A stretch of DNA of 64,000 nucleotides from Croceivirga sp. (GCA_028281025.1 JANQKR010000003.1:62001-126000), one strand, 5' to 3'; positions 33,864 through 43,689 are shown, numbered from the stretch's first letter. Notes: generated from the letters alone by a model not told the origin. Program-made: numbers and translations.

Positions 33864-36644
33864 TTAGTTCTTTAGGTCAGTTCCTTGATCCGTCATTGCC
33901 GGCACTGTTGGATTGCCATCGGCATCGATTTCAATGATTTCATCAAAACCGAGTTCATCCAGTTTGGAAATGATCTTGGCCCGGTCCCCTACCATAAACC
34001 AATTCACTTCTTCAGGTTTTACCACTTTTTTACTTACTTCCTTGATATCGTTCAAAGACAGTTCCCGTACACTTTTATCATACGTCTGATAATAGTCGTT
34101 TGGCAGGTTATACCTGACCATATTCCTTACGGAACTGTTTACGGAGCTGTTGGTTTCCCACTGCCCGGGAAGCTTCAATACCTGATTGGTCTTTACTTTA
34201 TCCAATTCGTCCTGTGTGGGGGGTCTGGAGGTTAGAAAATCCCCGATTTCCTTTCGCAATTCGGTAACTGACTCGGCTGTTTTATCCGTTTGTACCGGAG
34301 CGTAAAGAATAAATGGACGTTCTTCCTTGGAACCCAGGACAAAACCACCTGCACCATACGACCAGTGTTTGTCCTCACGTAAATTCATGTTGATACGGGA
34401 GGTGAAATCCCCACCAAGAATGCTTACCATTTGCTCCAAGGCAACCTCTGACAGGCCTCCGTATTTATCCGTTAAATGTCCCGCTATGATAACCGATTGC
34501 TGGGATTCCGGACGATTCATTAAATAAAGGGTATTCCTACTATTGGTCTTTGGTGGGGTAAAGGTTACCTGGGGAACCTCTCCCTTTTTCCATTTCCCCA
34601 GTGATTTTTGAAGCTTTGCCTTCAGCATATCCATGGAAACATCCCCTGTAACAATGAGAGTGGAGTTGTTGGGCTTGATCCAAGTATCATAAAATTGAAC
34701 AATATCATCCCTTGTGAGCTTCTCCACGGTTTCCTCATACCCCGTTCCGGTGTAAGGTGAGCTGTACGGATGTCCTTTGCCGTATAAATACTTGTTCATG
34801 ACCCTCAGGGCCATGGCCACGGGCTGGGATTTTTCCTGTCTAATGTCATTGATCTGCTCGTCCTTTAACCTATCAAATTCCTTAGCTGGGAACTCAGGAT
34901 TAAGGACTACATCCGCAAATAGATCCAAGCTTGCATCCAAACTCTGTTTTAAAGTGGACATATAGACATTGGATTGGTCCTGATTGGAAAACGTATTTAG
35001 GGATGCGCCCAATAATTGCAGTGTTTCATTGATTTGCAAGGAGTTCTTTTCCTTGGTACCTTCATCCATAAGGTTCATGGCCAATTCTGCCGTCCCAGGA
35101 CTGGATAAATGATCGGTTTTATAGCCCGCGTCGGTCACCAAATTGATAATTACCGTCGGTACACCCGTTCTTTGGGCCAAAACAACTTCCAAGCCATTGG
35201 ATAAGGTCGTACGCTGCAGGTCCGGAAACTTAGAGCTTTTCTGTGGTCCCAATTCGGGTAGTTTGCTCCTATCCACTGTGGATTGTTCCACATCGTATTC
35301 CGGAAAGGGCTTGCAGACTAAAATATGCTTGCCTTTGGTCAACCATTTTTTCGCGGTATTTTTCAAATCTGCTACCGTGGCTTCCTCAACATATTTTAGT
35401 TGGGTTTTATAATAGGAAGCATCCCCATGATAGGTCTGATTGGAAGCCAGGATATCGGATACTCCGCCAAATCCTCCAATACGCTCCAATCCTTTGATAA
35501 AGTTGGCGAAGTAATCTGCCTTTACCCTTTTCAACTCTGCTTCCGTAGGACCTTCTTCAATAAACTTGGCAATCTCCTCCCAAAGTTGTTTTTCCAGTTT
35601 TTTGGCATCCTCCCCAGGCTTAACATTAAGATAGGCAATGAATCTACTGGCAATTTCACTGGAAGCTTGAAACGATACAGCGGCGCTGGCCGACTGGTCT
35701 TCGTACACAAACTTTTTGTACAAACGGGAATTCTTTCCATTGGTCAAAATGGCCGAGATCAAATCAAAATGAAGATCCTCCTGTGAACCGTACTGCGGCG
35801 TGTTCCATGCGAACAAGACCCTTGTTTCGGGTACTCTGTCCTCATATACTTGATACGAATCATACACCTTATTGGGAATGTTTACTTCCTGGCGCTCTAC
35901 GGTCGGTCCAGATGGAATATCACCAAAATACGTGACCACCTTTTGATAAACTTCATCGGGATTTACATCCCCTGCAATCGCCAATACGGCATTGGCCGCT
36001 CCATAATATGACTTGAACCATTCTTGTACATCTTCCAAAGAAGCGGCATTCAGGTCTTCCATTTCCCCAATGACCGTCCAGGAATAGGGATGGCCTTTAG
36101 GATACATTGCCTTGGTCAAATAATCCCATTGCATGCCATAAGGATTGTTCTCCCCTTGACGCTTTTCATTCTGTACCACACCTCGTTGCTCATCCAGTTT
36201 TGCCTGGTCGATAGCACCCAGCAGGTGTCCCATTCGGTCAGATTCCAAAAACAATACCTGGTCCAAAGCCGCTATGGGAACATTTTGGAAGTAATTCGTC
36301 CTGTCATTGTTGGTGGTTCCGTTCAGATCCGTGGCACCAATACGTTCCAACGCTTGAAAATAATCGGTGTTGTAGTTTTCGCTACCATTGAACATCAGAT
36401 GTTCAAATAAATGCGCAAACCCACTCTTTCCCAGTTTTTCGTTTTTGGAACCCACATGGTACCATACGTTAATTGCAGCAATGGGCGCTTTATGGTCTTC
36501 ATGGACCAGTAGGGTAAGGCCATTTTTTAAGGTGTACTTCTTGTAGGGAATTTCAATATCATCTGCTTTAAACTGAAAGTCCTGTGCCCATAGTCCATTG
36601 GCACATAAAAAGGTCAATACCAATACGCAAAGTAATTTTCTCAT
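33864..36644 (-). CDS. Secreted M16 family zinc protease (two M16 units)
   Basis: 926 residues from the ATG at 36644, chosen because it starts a clear signal peptide (cut after LWAQ, residue 21); an upstream frame extension of 44 codons has no signal. The inverted zinc motif HLFEH is at residues 78-82, with the downstream Glu in EQRGVVQNEKRQ. The second half repeats the M16 fold without the zinc motif, as in pitrilysin and processing peptidases. It probably degrades peptides in the periplasm. It is divergent from an AraC-type membrane regulator. Confidence 0.92.
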   Translation of the reverse strand: MRKLLCVLVLTFLCANGLWAQDFQFKADDIEIPYKKYTLKNGLTLLVHEDHKAPIAAINVWYHVGSKNEKLGKSGFAHLFEHLMFNGSENYNTDYFQALERIGATDLNGTTNNDRTNYFQNVPIAALDQVLFLESDRMGHLLGAIDQAKLDEQRGVVQNEKRQGENNPYGMQWDYLTKAMYPKGHPYSWTVIGEMEDLNAASLEDVQEWFKSYYGAANAVLAIAGDVNPDEVYQKVVTYFGDIPSGPTVERQEVNIPNKVYDSYQVYEDRVPETRVLFAWNTPQYGSQEDLHFDLISAILTNGKNSRLYKKFVYEDQSASAAVSFQASSEIASRFIAYLNVKPGEDAKKLEKQLWEEIAKFIEEGPTEAELKRVKADYFANFIKGLERIGGFGGVSDILASNQTYHGDASYYKTQLKYVEEATVADLKNTAKKWLTKGKHILVCKPFPEYDVEQSTVDRSKLPELGPQKSSKFPDLQRTTLSNGLEVVLAQRTGVPTVIINLVTDAGYKTDHLSSPGTAELAMNLMDEGTKEKNSLQINETLQLLGASLNTFSNQDQSNVYMSTLKQSLDASLDLFADVVLNPEFPAKEFDRLKDEQINDIRQEKSQPVAMALRVMNKYLYGKGHPYSSPYTGTGYEETVEKLTRDDIVQFYDTWIKPNNSTLIVTGDVSMDMLKAKLQKSLGKWKKGEVPQVTFTPPKTNSRNTLYLMNRPESQQSVIIAGHLTDKYGGLSEVALEQMVSILGGDFTSRINMNLREDKHWSYGAGGFVLGSKEERPFILYAPVQTDKTAESVTELRKEIGDFLTSRPPTQDELDKVKTNQVLKLPGQWETNSSVNSSVRNMVRYNLPNDYYQTYDKSVRELSLNDIKEVSKKVVKPEEVNWFMVGDRAKIISKLDELGFDEIIEIDADGNPTVPAMTDQGTDLKN

Positions 36645-36784
36645 TTTGAAGGGTTTTAGATTGTAATTTGATTGATAAACTTTAATTATACAAGATAACA
36701 AATTGTTACTTACAGTGCTCGTTTCGGTTAAAAATATAAGAGGCCTATTAAAAGGAATAATGTCTATTTTTAACAAAAATAAAG

Positions 36785-37963
36785 TTGGTGTTTTTAACGT
36801 TTCCGGATTTTAATATTTGGAGTACCCCCTTACTCTTACTTACATTACAAGGACTTATTTTTGCTTTTCTACTCTTACAACGTTACCTGAAAAAGGGAAA
36901 CATCTCGGACCTGTTCCTATTTTCCATTTTAGTGATCACTTGCTACCATCAAACCTGTTATACCGTTGGTTTTATGGGATGGTACGACACGTTTAGGAAC
37001 ACCAAAATCAATTATGCCCTGATTACACTATCAGTAGCTATTGCTCCACTGATCTATCTTTATGTGAAATCGGTGACCATGTCCGCATTTCAATTTAGAA
37101 AAAAGGATTGGCTCCACTTCGTACCTGCCTTCAGTATCATAGTCTACAGAATCATCATTTATACCTATGACGCAAGTCAGAATGGGTTTTCCGAAACCCA
37201 AAATGGCTATTTGAAAATTCATTTGGACGAAGCTTTTGTATTACCCTTATATGACGTTTTTGGCTACTTCCAGAACTTTCTTTATTTGGCTTTTACGTTT
37301 CAGCTATTCTATTTCTATCGAAAAAAAATCAAGGAATACTTTTCCAATATCTACAAGTTGGAACTCAACTGGATCCTCTCCTTTTTAATCTTGTATTCCA
37401 TTCTTTATTTCTATGGGTTTGTCCAGACATTGGTTGCGGAGTTTGTCATGGAACTCAACTATATGCAGCGATGGTGGATGGTACTTCTTACAGGAGTGGT
37501 CATTGTCTACGTGGGGATAAAGGGCTATTTTACGGATACCACCAAACTTAAAAAGCTGAATTTCAGCTTTGCCCCTACCCGTGTAAGTATTCCAGAAGCG
37601 CCAAGCCCCAGTTCAAAAGGTGTTACTGAGGAATCCGTTACCCAGTTGAAAACACTTATGGAAGTCCAAAAGCCATATTTAAACCCAGAACTGAACCTTG
37701 CGGACCTATCCGAATTGGCAAATATGAATAGGGCACAACTTTCGGAAACCATCAATAGCGGTTTTGGAAAGAACTTCAACGATTTTATAAATCAATATCG
37801 AATTGATGAATTCAAAAAAATGCTCGAAGCGAACAAACAAAATAAATTATCCCTGCTCGGAATGGCCTTTGAATGTGGGTTCAACAGCAAAGCGACCTTT
37901 AACAGGGTATTTAAAAAAATAACCCAGCTTTCCCCTACCGACTATCTGAAAACCACGGTTTAG
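36785..37963 (+). CDS. Membrane-bound AraC family transcriptional regulator
   Basis: 392 residues. The first 240 contain about seven membrane helices; residues about 290-390 hold an AraC-type double helix-turn-helix (LADLSELANMNRAQLSETINSGFGKNFNDFINQYRI then GMAFECGFNSKATFNRVFKK). Such integral-membrane AraC regulators are common in Flavobacteriia and bind DNA from the membrane. The start codon is uncertain: TTG at 36785 or GTG at 36788. It is divergent from the M16 protease and upstream of the DoxX genes, so either may be its target, although nothing in the sequence proves this. Confidence 0.85.
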   Translation: MVFLTFPDFNIWSTPLLLLTLQGLIFAFLLLQRYLKKGNISDLFLFSILVITCYHQTCYTVGFMGWYDTFRNTKINYALITLSVAIAPLIYLYVKSVTMSAFQFRKKDWLHFVPAFSIIVYRIIIYTYDASQNGFSETQNGYLKIHLDEAFVLPLYDVFGYFQNFLYLAFTFQLFYFYRKKIKEYFSNIYKLELNWILSFLILYSILYFYGFVQTLVAEFVMELNYMQRWWMVLLTGVVIVYVGIKGYFTDTTKLKKLNFSFAPTRVSIPEAPSPSSKGVTEESVTQLKTLMEVQKPYLNPELNLADLSELANMNRAQLSETINSGFGKNFNDFINQYRIDEFKKMLEANKQNKLSLLGMAFECGFNSKATFNRVFKKITQLSPTDYLKTTV

Positions 37964-38086
37964 ATACATTTTTCAATTGACTTAAGACGTCTCAAATCGT
38001 ATGTGATACCTATTCAGTATGATTTGAAACGTAGGAATGACGGACATTTTTGAGTTTTGACCTGTTCAATAAAAACTAAAAATGTC

Positions 38087-38578
38087 ATGAAAAAAGTAAT
38101 TCAAATTCTTTTACGCCCCATTACCCAAAAGCATTGGTCAGGGGATCTCATGTTTGCCGTACCACGTTTTATCTGTGGTCTACTTCTCGCTGTGGATTTT
38201 GGCGCTTCAAAATTTGGTATGCCCTGGACTGCGGATAGCCAGAACCTTAACCTATTTGAAGTTGCCGCCTGGTTTCCAAAGGATGTTGCCGAATACGGAG
38301 GAATATTTGCCTTTTCGCCCATATTTTTTGCTTGGATGGGGGCATTTAGTGAAGCCGTCGGAGGCCTTTTTCTTGCCTTCGGATTAAAAACAAGGGTTTC
38401 GGCCTTTCTTATTATGTGTACCATGCTGGTTGCCATATTTCTTCAAAAATGGGGTCAAGGTACCTGGGGAATGTTGCCCGCTATGGGCTTTCTCTGGATA
38501 GCCATATTCCACTTTTATTTGGGTTCAGGACGATTTGGATTGGACTACCTATTAAACAAAAAACTATATAAACTTTAA
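38087..38578 (+). CDS. DoxX-family membrane protein
   Basis: 163 residues with four predicted membrane helices. The start at 38087 (MKKVIQILL) is preferred to an upstream ATG whose ten extra residues are polar and lie in the intergenic region. The pattern (FICGLLLAVDFGASKFGMPW, FFAWMGAFSEAVGGLFLAFGLKTRVSAF) matches DoxX/DoxD-like proteins; the function is not defined. Three bases separate its stop from the next gene, so they form one unit. Confidence 0.8.
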   Translation: MKKVIQILLRPITQKHWSGDLMFAVPRFICGLLLAVDFGASKFGMPWTADSQNLNLFEVAAWFPKDVAEYGGIFAFSPIFFAWMGAFSEAVGGLFLAFGLKTRVSAFLIMCTMLVAIFLQKWGQGTWGMLPAMGFLWIAIFHFYLGSGRFGLDYLLNKKLYKL

Positions 38579-38581
38579 ACT

Positions 38582-38977
38582 ATGAAATCAATGATCAAAA
38601 GGATAACGGTTCTAACATCCCTTACCCTACTTTTCGCCTGTGTACAAGAAGAACATCTTAAAACCATTACCTTTAAAGTGGATATGTCCCGCGTGGAAAA
38701 TATAGGAAATGTAGGGATTAGGGGGCAGTTTACAAGTCCGCCCTGGCAAGTGACCCTCCCAATGACAGATCGGAATGGGGATGGGATTTATGAGCTGACG
38801 CTCTCCGAAACCACAGCGCAATCCTCGGTTGCATTCAAGTTCGTCAATCAGGACAATGTATTTGAATTGGACTGTAAGCCCAACCGCACCGTTCAATTTG
38901 AATATAGACCGGAAACATTGGAATTCCAAGCGGTCTTTGATGTTGAAGGCGGAAATCAAAAAAGCATAAAACCCTGA
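38582..38977 (+). CDS. Small lipoprotein with starch-binding-like beta-sandwich
   Basis: 131 residues with a lipoprotein signal (lipobox LFAC, Cys20); an in-frame ATG at 38591 could also be used. The mature region is an all-beta fold like CBM20/CBM48 type modules: ITFKVDMSRVENIGNVGIRGQF, PWQVTLPMTDRNGDGIYELTL, AFKFVN, YRPETLEFQAVF. Such modules either bind glycans or act as structural add-ons. Placed 3 bases after a DoxX gene. Confidence 0.65.
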   Translation: MKSMIKRITVLTSLTLLFACVQEEHLKTITFKVDMSRVENIGNVGIRGQFTSPPWQVTLPMTDRNGDGIYELTLSETTAQSSVAFKFVNQDNVFELDCKPNRTVQFEYRPETLEFQAVFDVEGGNQKSIKP

Positions 38978-39110
38978 ACGGGCACAAAAGTTTGTCCCTA
39001 AGAATCAATAGATCCAATGCCGTACCACCATTGGATATGACCGGAAATTTTGGCGGGGGGAGTAATTCATTCAAAAATTTTAGATTTGCATAAATTAATT
39101 TCCCCCACAA

Positions 39111-39488
39111 ATGAAAAGTAGTTTTCTAACTAACATTGGTCTTGCCCTTTTACGAATAGCACCTTCATTAATGTTAATGACCCACGGATATCCCAAACTG
39201 CAAAAGTTGATTTCCGGCAATTTGGAATTTGCCAATCCCTTGGGTATTGGTGAGGGACCGTCACTTTTTTTAACGGTAATTGGTGAATTCGTAGCCCCGA
39301 TACTATTGATCTTTGGATATAAGACCCGATTTGCCGCCGTTCCGTCATTGTTGACCATGTTGGTGGCCGGTTTTGTTGTCCATGGTCCCGATCCGTTTGG
39401 CAAAAAAGAGTTGGCCTTGCTTTATGCTACCTGCTTTGCCACTATAATTCTCTTGGGACCAGGGAAATACAGCGTGGACAGAAAATAG
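39111..39488 (+). CDS. DoxX-family membrane protein (small)
   Basis: 125 residues, four predicted membrane helices with the DoxX pattern ALLRIAPSLMLMTHGYPKL, GEFVAPILLIFGYKTRFAAVPSLLTM and ATIILLGPGKYSVD. It ends 1 base before the convergent holA gene. Despite sharing the fold with the protein at 38087 the two are clearly diverged. Function unknown. Confidence 0.85.
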   Translation: MKSSFLTNIGLALLRIAPSLMLMTHGYPKLQKLISGNLEFANPLGIGEGPSLFLTVIGEFVAPILLIFGYKTRFAAVPSLLTMLVAGFVVHGPDPFGKKELALLYATCFATIILLGPGKYSVDRK

Positions 39489-39489
39489 G

Positions 39490-40491
39490 TCAATAGATAA
39501 GGCCCAACAATTCCTTTAACAGGTCGTCCTGCGAAATATTCTGGGCGCCCAATCCCTTTCCCTTTAAATCCAGTTCCCTAAGGCCAGAAATGATCTTACT
39601 TACCCTTTTCATGGGGTAGTTTTTTGCAGCTATTTGATACTCTCCAATAAAATAGGGGTTTATCCCCAGACTTTGGGAAACCGATTTTGAGGAATGGTCG
39701 TTCAAACCATGGTATTGCAACAACTGTGAAAAAAAGGTATGTAGCAATGTCACGGTAACTACAAATGGATTGTCCTTTGGGTTTTGCGAAAAATACCGGA
39801 TGATATGACTGGTCTTGGAAAGATCTCGTTCCGCAATGGCCTTTTTTAACTCAAAATTGTTGTAATCCTTGCTTATCCCTATATGTTTTTCAATAAGCAC
39901 CGGGGTAATCTCCTGGCCCTTTTCAATGGACAGGTACAGCTTTTGTAACTCATTGTCAATTTTGCTTAGATCGGTTCCCAGATATTCCACCAACATGGCC
40001 GAGGATTTGGGGGAAATTCCATATCCCTTCCCGGAAAGTACCCTACGGATCCAGTCGGCAACCTGATTTTCGTACAATTTTTTACTTTCAAACAAAACTC
40101 CGGACTGGACAACGGATTTGTACAACTTCTTTCTCTTGTCCAGTTTTTTATACTTGTAACACACTACCAGGACCGTCGTAGGCTGAAGGTTTTGACAGTA
40201 CGAAGCCAACTGCTCTATATTTCGGGACAGGTGTTGTGCCTCCTTTACGACCAAAACCTGGTATTCGGCCATCATGGGGAATCGTTTGGCATGTGATATG
40301 ATCTCATCCACGGAAGTCTCTTTTCCGTAAACCACCATTTGGTTGAATCCACGTTCTTCTTCCGTAAGGACGTTTTGGGCTATAAAATCCGCTATCTTAT
40401 CAATATAGTAGGGCTCATCCCCCATCAAAAAGTAAATGGGTTTAATATCCCTGGCCTTTATGGCCGATACTATCTGTTTTACTTCTTTCAT
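39490..40491 (-). CDS. holA: DNA polymerase III delta subunit
   Basis: 333 residues. Delta opens the beta clamp within the clamp-loader complex. The N-terminal AAA+-like region (IYFLMGDEPYYIDKIADFI) lacks a working Walker A, as expected for delta, and the C-terminal helical domain is present (LKKAIAERDLSKTSHIIRYF). The HsdR-N-like gene starts 26 bases from its start codon on the other strand, an arrangement frequent in Flavobacteriia. Confidence 0.92.
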   Translation of the reverse strand: MKEVKQIVSAIKARDIKPIYFLMGDEPYYIDKIADFIAQNVLTEEERGFNQMVVYGKETSVDEIISHAKRFPMMAEYQVLVVKEAQHLSRNIEQLASYCQNLQPTTVLVVCYKYKKLDKRKKLYKSVVQSGVLFESKKLYENQVADWIRRVLSGKGYGISPKSSAMLVEYLGTDLSKIDNELQKLYLSIEKGQEITPVLIEKHIGISKDYNNFELKKAIAERDLSKTSHIIRYFSQNPKDNPFVVTVTLLHTFFSQLLQYHGLNDHSSKSVSQSLGINPYFIGEYQIAAKNYPMKRVSKIISGLRELDLKGKGLGAQNISQDDLLKELLGLIY

Positions 40492-40517
40492 TATGAAAAA
40501 AACTTCACTTTTGCCTT

Positions 40518-40964
40518 ATGGAACGTCTTAATTTCCCGAAATTCAACTTTAGGGTTAAAAATACCGAAAATCAACTTCGGATATTTGACATTGTCCGTAA
40601 AAAGTTTGTGGTCCTTCATCCCGAAGAATGGGTCAGGCAACATGTGGTCCACTATCTTTCAACCAATAAAAAATACCCATTGGGACATATCAATATAGAA
40701 AAACAATTACTGCTCCATGGACTAAGAAAGCGATACGATGTGATTGTCCTTAATACCGATGGTTCCATTGAAATCCTAGTGGAATGTAAATCCCCAAAAG
40801 TATCCATAACCCAAAATACTTTTGACCAAATGGCAAGGTACAATTTAAGGGCAAATTCCAAATACCTTATGGTCACCAATGGTTTGGAGCACTATTACTG
40901 TAGGATGGACATGGAAAATGAAAAATATCGATTTCTAAAGGATATTCCTGATTTTAGCCGTTAA
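40518..40964 (+). CDS. Type I restriction HsdR N-terminal-domain protein (stand-alone)
   Basis: 148 residues, essentially one PD-(D/E)XK-like domain: EWVRQHVVHYLSTNKKYP, IEKQLLLHGLRKRYDVIVLN and ILVECKSPKVSITQNTFDQMARYN, where the ExK pair (Glu-Cys-Lys) follows the Asp of RYDVIVL. It lacks the helicase part, so it is not a restriction system; it is a conserved flavobacterial neighbour of holA and may process or bind DNA. Function unproved. Confidence 0.8.
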   Translation: MERLNFPKFNFRVKNTENQLRIFDIVRKKFVVLHPEEWVRQHVVHYLSTNKKYPLGHINIEKQLLLHGLRKRYDVIVLNTDGSIEILVECKSPKVSITQNTFDQMARYNLRANSKYLMVTNGLEHYYCRMDMENEKYRFLKDIPDFSR

Positions 40965-40976
40965 TTTGCAGCCGTC

Positions 40977-41978
40977 TTGAAGGTAGCTATCGCGATACTG
41001 AACTGGAACGGGGCCGAACTGTTGAAACGGTTCCTCCCGAGTGTTTTGGAATTTTCCGAAGGTGCCGATATCTATGTTATAGACAATGCCTCCACCGATG
41101 ATTCGGTCCGTGTGCTCAAAGAGAGGTTTCCAGAGGTGCATGTGATCCAAAATGACAAAAACCATGGATTTGCCGGAGGGTATAATCTTGGTCTCAAATC
41201 CATAGACGCCGATATTTATTGTCTGTTAAACTCTGATGTTAAGGTAACCAAAAACTGGTTGCCCCCGGTTTTGGAACAATTTAAAAACAACAGGGACCTC
41301 GCTATAGCCCAGCCCAAAATCCTGGATTTGAACAAGCCGACCTATTTTGAATATGCCGGTGCAGCTGGAGGCTTTATTGACAAGTTGGGCTATCCCTTTT
41401 GCAGGGGACGTATTTTTCAGGCATTGGAAAAAGACCTAGGGCAGTACAACGACATCAAAGAGGTTTTCTGGGCGACCGGGGCCTGTATGTTCATTAGAAG
41501 TGCCGTTTTTAAGGAGCTCCAAGGTTTTGATGACGATTATTTTGCGCATCAAGAAGAGATCGATCTTTGTTGGCGGGCAAAAAACAATGGACATGCCGTG
41601 TATTATGTTGGCCACAGTGAGGTGTTCCATATGGGAGGTTTTACATTGGAGAACTCCAATCCCCATAAGACGTTTCTAAACTTTAGAAATTCCCTGTATA
41701 CCATCACCAAAAACCTGCCGGCAAAATCCGCTTATCCCATTTTGTTTTTCCGTTTGGTGTTGGATGGTATTGCAGCACTCCGTTTTTTGGCCCAATTTAG
41801 GGCAAGGCACACATTTGCCATTCTTAAAGCGCACCTGAGTTTTTATCGCAACTTTTCAATGATTTACCGGAAAAGGGAAAAGACTAATTTTTTGATAAAA
41901 TACTATCCCGTGAAATCTATAGTATGGTCACACTTCGTACATCAGGTTAACAACTATAACATTTTAGTAAAAGATTAA
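40977..41978 (+). CDS. Family 2 glycosyltransferase
   Basis: 333 residues starting at TTG, 12 bases after the HsdR-N stop codon. GT-A fold with ILNWNG, VIDNASTDDS, the metal-binding NSDVKV and the acceptor region GACMFIRSAVFKELQGFDDDYFAHQEEIDLCWR. It resembles rhamnosyl- or similar transferases of surface polysaccharide synthesis. The C-terminal 60 residues are basic and may bind the membrane. Confidence 0.85.
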   Translation: MKVAIAILNWNGAELLKRFLPSVLEFSEGADIYVIDNASTDDSVRVLKERFPEVHVIQNDKNHGFAGGYNLGLKSIDADIYCLLNSDVKVTKNWLPPVLEQFKNNRDLAIAQPKILDLNKPTYFEYAGAAGGFIDKLGYPFCRGRIFQALEKDLGQYNDIKEVFWATGACMFIRSAVFKELQGFDDDYFAHQEEIDLCWRAKNNGHAVYYVGHSEVFHMGGFTLENSNPHKTFLNFRNSLYTITKNLPAKSAYPILFFRLVLDGIAALRFLAQFRARHTFAILKAHLSFYRNFSMIYRKREKTNFLIKYYPVKSIVWSHFVHQVNNYNILVKD

Positions 41979-42011
41979 CGATAGAGAAATTTTGCCCAAT
42001 CCGTTTTTATC

Positions 42012-42019
42012 TAATTTTG
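42012..42019 (+). promoter_or_regulatory. Bacteroidota -7 element (TAATTTTG) of the OmpA-like gene
   Basis: TAATTTTG is a TAnnTTTG match with TTTG at 41991-41994 (17-base spacer) as a plausible -33 element. Transcription would start about 45 bases before the ATG at 42073, leaving an AT-rich leader. Confidence 0.65.
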
Positions 42020-42072
42020 GCGGAATAATTAGGAAAAATCGTATCTATTTAACCATTGAAATATTTAGTATT

Positions 42073-42921
42073 ATGAAAAAAGTTTTTCTAGGGATGCTTG
42101 GTATGGCCATTTTATTGAGCTCTTGTGTTTCCCAAAAAAAATATGCGGAACTGGAGGCTAAGCATAAAGAAGCCCAGGATTTGTTGAACTCTGCTACTGT
42201 AAAACTCAATGATTGCCTGGAAGAAAGGGCAACGGCAACTTCAAAAATGAAGGCTTTGGAGGACCAAAACGCCTTCCTACGTGCCAATAACCAGGAATTG
42301 ATCAATAATATGGGGGATTTGACCACCTTAACTGCGAAAGGGGCAGAAAACCTTGAAAAATCATTGGAAAGCCTTCGCGAAAAGGATTTGACCATTAGAA
42401 GACTACAGGATGCCGTGACCCGAAGGGATTCCGTTAACCTTTCCTTGGTACAGAGCCTTAAAGGCGTTTTGGGCAATTTGGATGATGAGGACATCGAAGT
42501 CAGTGTGGAAAAAGGTGTCGTTTTTGTATCCATTTCAGACAAGCTTTTGTTTAGAAGTGGTAGTTATAATGTTACAAATGCTGCCAAAGAAGTGCTGGGC
42601 AAAGTAGCCAAAGTGGTAAACAACAAGCCCGATTTTGAATTTATGGTGGAAGGCCATACGGATGATGTACCTTACCGAAGCGGTGTATTGTTGGATAACT
42701 GGGATTTGAGTGCCAAAAGGGCGACTTCAATCGTAAGGATACTTCAAAACGATTATGGAGTGGATCCAAAACGAATGACTGCCGCCGGAAGGTCGGAATA
42801 TATTCCTGTTTCAACTACCGAAAAGGCCAAAAACAGAAGGACACGTATAGTGGTACTTCCAAAATTGGATCAGTTCTATAGCATGATAGAGGAAGGAATG
42901 AAAGATCCTGCCATCAACTAG
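42073..42921 (+). CDS. OmpA-family lipoprotein with N-terminal coiled coil
   Basis: 282 residues from the ATG at 42073; the longer frame starts in the promoter. Lipoprotein signal ends at Cys18 (LSSC). Residues about 22-125 are coiled coil (AKHKEAQDLLNSATVKLND), and residues about 150-265 the OmpA peptidoglycan-binding domain (FMVEGHTDDVPYRS, NWDLSAKRATSIV, GRSEYIPVSTTEKAKNRRTRI). It anchors the outer membrane to peptidoglycan. It ends 18 bases before a bidirectional terminator. Confidence 0.92.
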   Translation: MKKVFLGMLGMAILLSSCVSQKKYAELEAKHKEAQDLLNSATVKLNDCLEERATATSKMKALEDQNAFLRANNQELINNMGDLTTLTAKGAENLEKSLESLREKDLTIRRLQDAVTRRDSVNLSLVQSLKGVLGNLDDEDIEVSVEKGVVFVSISDKLLFRSGSYNVTNAAKEVLGKVAKVVNNKPDFEFMVEGHTDDVPYRSGVLLDNWDLSAKRATSIVRILQNDYGVDPKRMTAAGRSEYIPVSTTEKAKNRRTRIVVLPKLDQFYSMIEEGMKDPAIN

Positions 42922-42939
42922 GATTCCTTCAGGACAAGT

Positions 42940-42977
42940 AAACAAAAAGGGCGGTCAATTGACCGTCTTTTTTGTTT
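42940..42977. terminator. Bidirectional terminator between the OmpA-like and Sua5-type genes
   Basis: The bases AAACAAAAAGGGCGGTCAATTGACCGTCTTTTTTGTTT form a long near-perfect palindrome: stem GGCGGTCAATTGACCGTC with A-run on the left and T-run on the right. It serves both convergent genes and overlaps the stop codon of the minus-strand gene. Confidence 0.9.
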
Positions 42978-43596
42978 AAAAAATATCGATGGAACCCTTT
43001 CCTTCCCTTAGAATCAAGGGTTCCCCATCGGAAAGGTCTACAATGGTAGAGGCCACATTATCCCCATATCCCCCATCGATGACAATATCCACCAGATTTT
43101 GCCATTTCTCAAAAATAAGTTCGGGATCTGTGGTATACTCCAAGACATCATCCTCGTCATGTATGGAAGTTGAAACAATGGGATTTCCCAGGGCCTTCAC
43201 CAAACTGATGACAATGGCATTGTTTGGCACACGAATCCCTACCGTTTTCTTTTTTTTAAAATCCTTTGGAAGATTATTGTTGCCCGGCAATACAAAAGTA
43301 TATGGGCCGGGAAGGGCCCGCTTCAATATTTTAAAGGTAGCCGTATCTATTTGCCGCACATAGTCCGAAAGATTACTCAAATCCGCACAAACAAAGGACC
43401 AATTGGCCTTGGACAGTTTTACTCCCTTTATACGGGCAATTTTTTCCAGGGCCTTTGTATTCGTAATATCGCAACCCAAACCATAAACCGTGTCCGTTGG
43501 GTAAATGATCAGTCCTCCTTTTTTAAGAACGGATATTACTTCGGCGACCTTTTTGGGGTCCGGATTTTCTTCATACAACCTAATGAACCTAGCCAC
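42976..43596 (-). CDS. Threonylcarbamoyl-AMP synthase family protein (Sua5/YciO/YrdC)
   Basis: 206 residues, one YrdC domain. The motifs KGGLIIYPTDTVYGLGCD, RIKGVKLSKANWSFVC and PGPYTFVLP (with the nearby KKKTVGIRVP) fit the family that makes threonylcarbamoyl-AMP for the t6A modification of tRNAs. There is no C-terminal Sua5 domain, and the lysine-rich loop is that of the YciO side of the family, so the precise activity is uncertain. Confidence 0.88.
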   Translation of the reverse strand: MARFIRLYEENPDPKKVAEVISVLKKGGLIIYPTDTVYGLGCDITNTKALEKIARIKGVKLSKANWSFVCADLSNLSDYVRQIDTATFKILKRALPGPYTFVLPGNNNLPKDFKKKKTVGIRVPNNAIVISLVKALGNPIVSTSIHDEDDVLEYTTDPELIFEKWQNLVDIVIDGGYGDNVASTIVDLSDGEPLILREGKGSIDIF

Positions 43597-43689
43597 AAAT
43601 TCCTAAATTTAGAATCGTACGTTTTTTATTACAGATCATATACTTTAATCATTTTACAATCGTTTTTAGATTGTCCCAAATGAATCATT

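Noticed and set aside
40518-40964. A type I restriction system.
   Set aside because: Only the HsdR N-terminal domain exists, with no helicase, HsdM or HsdS gene; it is a common neighbour of holA.
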